Source of the DNA: Calocera cornea HHB12733
Lineage: Eukaryota > Basidiomycota > Dacrymycetes > Dacrymycetales > Dacrymycetaceae
Direction: 5' to 3'
Length of the DNA stretch: 12,987 nucleotides
Assembly (NCBI GenBank): GCA_001632435.1
Contig: KV424211.1
Coordinates: 1-12,987 of the forward strand
Shown: in pieces, positions 7,936-12,987 of the stretch
How the letters are laid out: the number at the start of each line of letters is the position of its first letter
How positions within the stretch are numbered: position 1 is the stretch's first letter
Translations under genes and position numbers: made by a program
The notes under the pieces: generated by a model
Told to the model about the DNA's origin: nothing
What the model saw: only the letters and a program-made list of their open reading frames with translations
The model's database searches: none

Positions 7936-8793
7936 TCAGCTGACCATGCTCACAGCGATGATGGCAGGCAGACCAATAGGGAGAACTGTTGCAAGAGTCT
8001 CGTGTCTCGCCTCACTGTGGATTGCGACTGGGTTGGTTCGGCTAAAACTGAAGCGGCAAGCCGAAGTCGTCGTACCCGTATCGGCTTGACAGGTCGTATT
8101 TCCTGGCGTAACAGTCACCATCGAGGTGATAAGCATCGGTCTGTGCAAGTTTCTGACGGCGAAAGACACGTTCATTCCCGCCTTAGCCGTCAGTGGCCAG
8201 GTGAGCTTTCCATCCGTCTCCGAAGCGTTAATGACGGTGCGATAGCTGTCGCCCGAAGGGACGATGGTATCGACGTTGATGAGACCGGCGTTGGTGGTAT
8301 TGTACCTCGAGACGTTGACGTTCATGGTGTTGCACTCGCTGATTTTGATGTAAATGTGGGTGACATCCTCTAACCCAGTGGTGAAGTTCTGAGGATAGAT
8401 GTGGCAGTTGGCCGGGAGCGGTTGCGATGGGTCGAGCACGTCGAAGGTCTCGCGGGTACCGCGGGTGCCGAACCCAGACGCATCGCTCCCAACGATGACC
8501 ATGGGTGTGTACGAGGCGTTCGTGATGTCCCTTATTATGCCGCCCGGATACGCCTGCTGGAAGGTGTATGTGATAGTTTCCTTAGAGAGCATGTTGAGCG
8601 GGTTCCAGAATTGCGCCGGCGGAAGAGAAGGGTCAACGACGGGAGTGTGCAGAAACGAGAAGGTGTACGGTGGCGATCCACCCGACCAGGTGATGTTCAG
8701 TGGAGCTCCGCATGTCTGCAGCTGCCACTCGACGGCGAAAGACCGTGCACGGGCGGGGAGCGCATAAGTCGCAAGAAGTAGGATGGCGTGCAG
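7936..8793 (-). CDS. GPI-type surface protein, array member D, start in doubt
   Basis: The frame is open for the entire family domain (285 residues counted from a CTG at 8793-8791). It begins with signal-like LHAILLLATYALPARA, then CGAPLNITWSGGSPPYTFSF (28-47), VGSDASGFGTRGT (101-113), Cys at 28, 130, 154 and 235, VDTIVPSGDSYRTVIN, NVSFAV, and a hydrophobic C-terminus with no tail after it, as in GPI-anchor precursors. The expected ATG, 74 bases downstream of a TATA box, lies at 8804-8802, 11 bases before the signal peptide frame, and is out of frame with it. The ORF continues upstream to an ATG at 9123, but that would place the signal peptide 110 residues inside and start before the TATA box. 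So either the start was lost by a small indel, a non-AUG start is used, or the sequence has an error. Repeated NXS/T sequons fit a secreted glycoprotein. Confidence 0.72.
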   Translation of the reverse strand: MHAILLLATYALPARARSFAVEWQLQTCGAPLNITWSGGSPPYTFSFLHTPVVDPSLPPAQFWNPLNMLSKETITYTFQQAYPGGIIRDITNASYTPMVIVGSDASGFGTRGTRETFDVLDPSQPLPANCHIYPQNFTTGLEDVTHIYIKISECNTMNVNVSRYNTTNAGLINVDTIVPSGDSYRTVINASETDGKLTWPLTAKAGMNVSFAVRNLHRPMLITSMVTVTPGNTTCQADTGTTTSACRFSFSRTNPVAIHSEARHETLATVLPIGLPAIIAVSMVS

Positions 8794-8877
8794 TGAAGGT
8801 GCATCTTGAACCTTCGAGTATTGCCAGGATAGTGATGGTCGTAGTTTCTGACCCGTTCTTCGCTCACAGGGCGGAGT

Positions 8878-8885
8878 ATTATATA
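8878..8885 (-). promoter_or_regulatory. TATA box of array member D
   Basis: The minus strand reads TATATAAT here, about 75 bases before the candidate ATG at 8804. Position and sequence fit a fungal core promoter and argue against the longer N-terminal extension of the reading frame. Confidence 0.55.
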
Positions 8886-9508
8886 GCACGTCGAGAGTCA
8901 CCCGGACACGGCTCTGACAACTGTCTCCAGCAGCGAACACCAATGTGCACTCGAAGACGCCGCTCTTGTGAGGCGAGCGAGAACGCACTTCCTCCACCAG
9001 CACGGAAACAGAGCGCTGACAGTGCACACCAATGGTTGCATGCATCCCGGGAGTCCGTTGACACCAGACCATTGAAGACAGGAATCGGGACACGCGAAGC
9101 CTCGGTTCGGACCGACCCCGCAAATCAAGTCACGTTCTTTCGGTCTCATCAAGACTTTGGCCATAATGGTGGAACGTGACAAATAACCAAACGCGCTTCT
9201 GACCGCAAGCTCGGCAACAGGGTGCAAAGAAGACACTTGCGAACTCCGGACGGGGTTGGCGACAGCGATGGTTGCATGAGAACCCGTAAGTCGGAGAGCG
9301 GGCCGGCTTCCTTGATCTGGTGCCGCACACCCGGGCGAAGCATCACGTCAGCACACGACGTCTGTCCAAATGGAATGTTCTCCTCTGTGATTGTACTTAA
9401 CTTATGAGCATAACTTCTCAGTTCGAAGTTCGCTGAGAGGAAACCGTTTCCTAGTTGGACAATTATCGACATGCTCTCGGCGGAACGGTCAATTTTGCTC
9501 TGATTAAG
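8886..9508. other. Intergenic region between D and E
   Basis: No gene is supported. Several overlapping short frames exist on both strands without recognisable content. It should include the upstream promoter of D and the 3' region of E. One isolated CTGACAG occurs at 9016-9022. Confidence 0.4.
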
Positions 9509-10302
9509 TTACGATGGGATCAATACAAGGGCTAACACCAGCTGAACAAGTATCAGCAGGCTACTGTAGAGCGTACCGCTACGGTCCGCTGCGGCTGCTG
9601 ACTGTGGCTGGGAGGGAGCGCTCACGTTGGTCGGTATGCAGCTAGTGTTTCCCGGCTGAACGGTCAGCAGCGGCGAAGCGAACAGCAGGCCGCTCTCGCT
9701 GCTCAATGCGAATGACACGACCGTTCCGGCGATGACCGGGAGCTGCCAGCTATGTCTCAACCCCGCCAGCGTCGACGTGTTCAGCAGCATCCTGGTGCTC
9801 TGGCGGAGTGGGATGACGGTGTCGAGGAAGACGTACGCGCCGGAGACGTTCAATCCTTGTTTGAACTGCACGGTCGCGAGGCCGCACTCGGTCAGGCTGG
9901 TGCTGATCGAGTCAATGTACTGGAGCGGGCCGGCAAGGACACTTGGACTATTGGAACAACCGGGCGGGAGGGGCGACGGGTGCGGCTGCACGGTGAAGAT
10001 CTGACTTGTTCCTCCCGTGCCGAAGCCGGAGACACGATCGCTCGGGGTGCTGTTGCCGGATGCGTCGCTCCCAACGATGATCATGGGTGTAAATGCACCG
10101 CCATTGATGGGCAGTGAACCCGATACAGGTGCGGGAAGATAGTTGCCAGCAGAGGTGGAGAGAGCGGCGTCGGTCCAGGAGGCCAGGTTGGAGGTGTTGG
10201 CCGGAGTGACGGCTGGCACGGTGTACATGAGAAAGTAAACCGGCAATTCGCTGCCTGACCAGGAGACAATCGCATTGGCGCAGGTGATAAGCGGTGCTTG
10301 TA

Positions 10303-10375
10303 CAGTGGTGACAAAAAGTTTTGCACACGTCCCTGACGCGGATGATATCCATTTCCCTATCGGAGATGATGCATG
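10303..10375 (+). repeat. Left terminal inverted repeat of the MITE
   Basis: 73 bp, complementary to 10732-10804. The first 38 bp and last 18 bp are identical to the other arm; the middle 17 bp differ at several places. Confidence 0.88.
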
Positions 10376-10731
10376 CTACTAACGGCCTTTTTGTGCACTT
10401 TCCAAGACTACAACATTGTCACAAACAATCTTTGATTGTCCACATTGGTTCCAAGGCATTTTTTCCGAGAATATGAAGGGGACTTCTCATCTGCGTAGGG
10501 GACGAAATTCGTTTGGCAGTCCTGCAGCTTTTCGGAATCGATGGGCATGCGAGGGCCCTGACCGCAGAAAACTGATCAAACTGCCCTTCTTATGGGCCAA
10601 ATAACTCCATGCTTTAAGTAAGACAGGTCTTTTTTAATGCTCGGGACTGTTAGTTTAGACCCGTAGGTACATCCTTTCAAGTTTTGGATGCAAGTTTGAG
10701 TCTCAAAATTTTCAAAAACTGTCGCCGAAAA

Positions 10732-10804
10732 CATGCATCATCTCCGATAGGAAAATCAATTTATTTCGCGTCAGGGACGTGTGCAAAACTTTTTGTCACC
10801 ACTG
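10732..10804 (-). repeat. Right terminal inverted repeat of the MITE
   Basis: 73 bp, the inverted partner of 10303-10375, ending in CACCACTG next to the duplicated TA at 10805-10806. Confidence 0.88.
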
Positions 10805-11032
10805 TACAGTGAAAGACCAGCCATGCACGACATGGAGGTAAAGCGCGAACGTTAGGAGGGTTGTATGAGCGAGGTTGCGGATGCCCGTGCGGCGGATCGT
10901 GGACATGTTGGCGAGATGGGTATAGTGGCGGGTACGCGGTTGCAGAGTGCAGAGCAAGAATAACAGGGAGTGTCTAGAGAACGAGGATCCACTGATGTAT
11001 GCTGGTGGTGTATGAAACGCCGAAGACGAAGA

Positions 11033-11040
11033 TTATTATA
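11033..11040 (-). promoter_or_regulatory. Possible TATA element of array member E
   Basis: The minus strand reads TATAATAA about 127 bases before E's ATG (10906), followed by a CT-rich leader. On the plus strand the overlapping bases read TATAAAAG, so the polarity is not certain. Confidence 0.35.
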
Positions 11041-11095
11041 AAAGGAGTTATCTTCTAGACGACCACTCTTCTTTGGTTCCGTGTCTAGACAACCA

Positions 11096-11464
11096 TCACA
11101 GGAGTGAGTGTCGTAACAGAAGGCTCCACATGTCAGAACAGTGCAGCAGCATCAGAGGCAGCCGTGTGGAGAATTTACGAAGAGCGAGTACAGCGCCAAC
11201 ATGGGGGTGGCTATAGTGGTGGACGTACCGCGGACCCATGGACCGCGAGCAAATGTCAAATTCAGGACGAATGTGTGGATGGGCGCGGAGATTCGCATAT
11301 TGAAGTGTGACTGTTCTGGAGTCATTGTAGGTCACAGGCGGTGTTGGCAAAAAGAAAAAGACGAAGTCTTGCGAATCATCAACCCACTTGATAAGAAAAC
11401 CGGAGCAGGAGGGGACAGCGCGGATCGCGTTTGGCGGTTGACAGGGGTCACTTGTCGGTTGCAA
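11096..11464 (-). pseudogene. Array member F, N-terminal ectodomain fragment
   Basis: The minus-strand frame has no ATG before the family segment; a TAA lies upstream. It contains SCSGFLIKWVDD..DFVFFFLPTPPV, which lines up with TCGAPLNITWSGGSPPYTFSF..TPVV of D and DPC...WSDGIPPYTFTFLYPP of C: a Cys, a Trp seven or eight residues later, an aromatic FxF/L strand, and a TPPV end. After this point I cannot find the SDA-GFGT loop or the later Cys in any frame. It therefore looks like a truncated relic lying upstream of E on the same strand. Chance similarity in a short stretch is possible. Confidence 0.5.
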
Positions 11465-11569
11465 ACGCGTAAGGCGGGTAGGTACAGGATAGGTAGCTAT
11501 TTAAACTAATGCCAGGGCGCACGGACCTCTCGCACGGGCCAGGTCCCTCATCACACCCCCTCGCACTGG

Positions 11570-11596
11570 CTAACCCTAACCTTGCAACCCTAACCC
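11570..11596 (+). repeat. Interstitial telomere-like CCCTAA units
   Basis: CTAACCCTAACC (11570-11581) and AACCCTAACCC (11586-11596) are C-strand copies of the TTAGGG telomere repeat common in basidiomycetes. The block is too short to be a functional telomere. Confidence 0.65.
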
Positions 11597-11610
11597 TGGC
11601 GCTTACTAAG

Positions 11611-11643
11611 CGGAAGCAAAACGGAAGCAAAACGGAAGCAAAA
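11611..11643 (+). repeat. 11-bp tandem repeat, three units
   Basis: CGGAAGCAAAA is repeated three times exactly, 15 bases after the telomere-like units. Confidence 0.9.
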
Positions 11644-11907
11644 ACAAAGGTGGGTGCGCCTACCAAACTGCATCCAGGCTGGCCTCATACCATCCAGCCC
11701 TTCTGCCTCTACTATCAACTCTGCCCAGTGCTACGTCCTTCATGGATGAGGCAGGGGTGTCAACAAAAGCAATAGAAACAACAAAATATAACCAGTGCAC
11801 CCCCTGAGATCGCATCTCACCCAACCCTCATACATCCGTGGGAGCTCGCAGCTCACCATACCACGGGCGGAGCACGTGCTTGGTTGGTTATGCTTCTCGG
11901 TACTTGG
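11644..11907. other. Spacer between tandem repeat and Gag fragment
   Basis: No gene or repeat is recognised. If the adjacent Gag fragment once continued into a polyprotein, its next part should be here on the minus strand, but I see no integrase or protease-like sequence. Confidence 0.4.
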
Positions 11908-12405
11908 CTATAGCGCAATAGCCGCAACTCCGGCAGTGTCGGGCCCATCCCGGTTGCCGGCTCGGTGTTCACAATCACGGGCAATATGACCCTTCTCGCC
12001 GCAGACGTAACATGTGATATTTTGGTTTGAAGCTTGCTTGCCAGATCGGGCACGGGCTGCCAAGGCGGCATTTGTCATGCCTTCAGAACCAGCGGATCCT
12101 CCAAGTCGACGGGATTCCTCCTCAATGAGGGCACCGGAGATATCAGAGATGGTGAGGGTCTTTGTGGCGGCAAGGGCACCGGCAATGTTCGCGAAGCTTG
12201 GATTGAGATTCCAGATAAGGACATCACATATATCCTCATCCGTAAGTTGGATGCCAATGGACTGAAGCTGTGCCGCAAGATTGGTGATGCCATTGATGTA
12301 ATCACGGATCGGCTTCTCGGTATCATGTGGGTAGCCGTAGAACGCATGCTTGAGCGTGATCCAATTGGCTCGGTGTAAGCCCTGCTTACCCAGAATTCCA
12401 TTCAC
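11908..12405 (-). pseudogene. Truncated Ty1/copia-type Gag (UBN2-like plus CCHC knuckle)
   Basis: The minus-strand frame encodes WITLKHAFYG..DTEKPIRDYI, then TNLAAQLQSIG..LTDEDICDVL, IWNLNPSFANIAGAL, LTISDISGALIEEESRR, and a perfect zinc knuckle CYVCGEKGHIARDC. This is the C-terminal half of the nucleocapsid-type Gag of copia retrotransposons, which binds element RNA in virus-like particles. The N-terminal half of the UBN2 region, normally about 100 residues more, is absent. The frame has no ATG (first codon in the open segment at 12405 is GTG) and closes upstream at 12454-12456, where it enters a GC-rich repeat block. It ends with TAG at 11908, shortly after the knuckle, with no protease, integrase or reverse transcriptase after it. 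It is an old fragment without visible LTRs. Confidence 0.82.
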
Positions 12406-12462
12406 ACCACTCCTACAACTTTCATATATGACACTCCTAATATTTCCTGAACGTCAACTGTT

Positions 12463-12616
12463 GGGCCCCACTGGGGCTGCATGCCGAGGGCTAAACCCTG
12501 ACGCCCTCTCAACATGCCGGAGCCGCATCCCCGGAGCCCCCGAGAGGCTGTGCACCCAGGTGATCCCTGACGCCCTCTCAACATGCCGGAGCCGCATTCC
12601 CGGGCCCCACTGGGGC
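12463..12616 (+). repeat. GC-rich direct-repeat and palindrome cluster
   Basis: A segment starting CCCTGACGCCCTCTCAACAT is repeated at 12496 and 12565 (33 bp identical, then one C/T change, 69-bp period). GGGCCCCACTGGGGC occurs at 12463-12477 and 12602-12616 (139-bp period) and contains the near-palindrome GCCCCA-C-TGGGGC. The block abuts the broken 5' side of the Gag fragment. Confidence 0.85.
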
Positions 12617-12628
12617 CACACCTACACA

Positions 12629-12651
12629 CCCGAGCCTCGCTGAGGCTCGGG
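12629..12651. repeat. Perfect 10-bp stem, 3-nt loop palindrome
   Basis: CCCGAGCCTC (12629-12638) and GAGGCTCGGG (12642-12651) are exact complements around GCT. It would form a very stable hairpin on either strand, but lacks the U-tract of a bacterial terminator and ends a repeat cluster. Confidence 0.8.
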
Positions 12652-12987
12652 CTCCTGCCTATGGTAATTTTCTGTCATTCTCCGTCCCCTTCATTCTCTA
12701 TCTTCTTCCTTCCCTGCGGCCACCTTCGTAGTGCTGTATCTAGACGTCTCTTGCAATATAGAACGGTCTTAACAGTATCCTGCGGTGCTCCCCCCTGAAG
12801 AAGGTCAACTAGTGAGGGCATTATCCAAGGCCCTTTCACTTTTTTACTGTTATCCCTGTTCTGGCAACATCGTCGTCACGATCACCAACATCGATACTAT
12901 CAACTCTGGCTCCCCTCACACGCAGCCGCTCCCAATCAACCCCTCTGATTATCTCACCTCCGTCACCAACCAGCTCAACCAACAGCT
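12652..12987. other. Right edge, unassigned open frame
   Basis: From about 12797 a plus-strand frame stays open to the edge and reads GNIVVTITNIDTINSGSP.. and PINPSDYLTSVTNQLNQQ. No ATG precedes it. It might be the start of a coding exon or a degenerate element that continues outside the window. I do not recognise it. Confidence 0.25.

Larger units (their letters stand above)
10303..10804. mobile_element. 502-bp non-autonomous Tc1/mariner-like MITE
   Basis: The ends are terminal inverted repeats beginning CAGTGGTGACAAAAAGTTTT. The outer 38 bp (10303-10340 against 10767-10804) match exactly. A 17-bp diverged part follows, then 18 more identical bases, so the arms reach about 73 bp (10303-10375 and 10732-10804). 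TA dinucleotides flank it on both sides (10301-10302, 10805-10806), the target duplication of the Tc1/mariner/pogo group. The interior, about 355 bp, has no transposase-like frame, so it must have been moved in trans. Its ends fall inside the coding region of array member E. Superfamily assignment rests on the TA target and CAGT termini only. Confidence 0.88.
9509..10906 (-). pseudogene. Array member E, GPI-type, split by a TA-flanked MITE
   Basis: The 5' part runs from ATG at 10906 to a GTA codon ending at 10805 (34 codons: signal peptide and WSFTV). The rest runs from CAA at 10300 to the stop at 9509 (263 codons). Ignoring the element and one copy of the TA, the two parts join in frame across WSFTV-QAPLITC, exactly where A, C and D show their own W...C segment, giving 297 residues. 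The ectodomain has VSWSG, IIVGSDASG, SGFGTGGTS, Cys at joined positions 41, 149, 173 and 255, and a C-terminal hydrophobic run ending in VLIPS, typical of GPI precursors. The loop after SDASG carries about 10 extra residues (NSTPSDRVSG). No other defect is visible, so the insertion appears recent and is the sole inactivating change. Splicing the element out as an intron is unlikely, because the GTACAG donor is weak and the nearest AG breaks the frame. Confidence 0.85.

Noticed and set aside
8805..9123. N-terminal extension of member D to an ATG at 9123
   Set aside because: It would bury the signal peptide 110 residues inside and starts upstream of the TATA box at 8878-8885. Its translation resembles no paralogue.
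10298..10807. MITE in member E removed as an intron
   Set aside because: The donor would be GTACAG and the nearest acceptor CAAG leaves the downstream frame shifted, so the protein would not be restored.
12629..12651. Rho-independent-type terminator
   Set aside because: The hairpin is strong, but this is eukaryotic DNA, no T-tract follows, and it belongs to a palindrome-rich repeat cluster.
1..12987. tRNA, rRNA or CRISPR array
   Set aside because: No cloverleaf-like segment, rRNA core sequence, or regularly spaced direct repeats with unique spacers were seen. The CTGTCAG copies are irregularly spaced and in both orientations.

Overview
The window reads as nuclear DNA of a filamentous basidiomycete, probably an Agaricomycete. 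The evidence is short GT-AG introns (50-70 nt) with CTGAC-type branch points, GC-rich intron-poor genes with CACC/CAAC start contexts, pyrimidine-rich leaders, and a Ty1/copia Gag fragment with a CCHC knuckle. No species is claimed.

Left block (1-2170): a spliced gene for a JmjC-like Fe(II)/2-oxoglutarate oxygenase. A model of three exons (4-49, 103-435, 486-1912) gives about 601 codons. The 7-mer CTGTCAG or its complement CTGACAG occurs 11 times in the first 2.03 kb, in exons, both introns and the 3' flank, but only about twice in the other 11 kb. The block ends in a 14-bp-stem hairpin made of this motif and an A-rich tract. From 2172 to 3071 no gene is convincing; a TATA-bearing stretch could be a solo LTR or promoter relic.

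Central block (3072 to about 11464): a local array of six related genes or relics for secreted proteins with one ectodomain plan. This plan has a signal peptide, an early Cys in a C-x(5-8)-W context, a (V/I)(G/A)SDA-GFGTGGT-type loop, and four Cys in near-constant spacing. Genes A (3072-4082) and B (5150-6175) are intact, on the plus strand, and end in a transmembrane helix plus a short cytoplasmic tail with a shared RYN...Q..G..AY motif. C, D, E and F lie on the minus strand. C, D and E end in a hydrophobic tail with no cytoplasmic part, as in GPI-anchor precursors. This arm is decaying: C has at least three frameshifts, D has an intact ectodomain but its expected ATG is out of frame, E is split by a 502-bp TA-flanked inverted-repeat element (MITE), and F is an N-terminal fragment.

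Right block (about 11500-12987): repeat-rich DNA with interstitial telomere-like CCCTAA units, an 11-bp tandem repeat, a truncated copia Gag on the minus strand, a GC-rich cluster of direct repeats and palindromes, and an open frame running off the right edge that I cannot identify.

Function: the ectodomain family looks like cell-surface or wall-associated proteins. Ligand and role are unknown. The left gene, by its fold, would be a nuclear or chromatin-type oxygenase and is probably unrelated in function.
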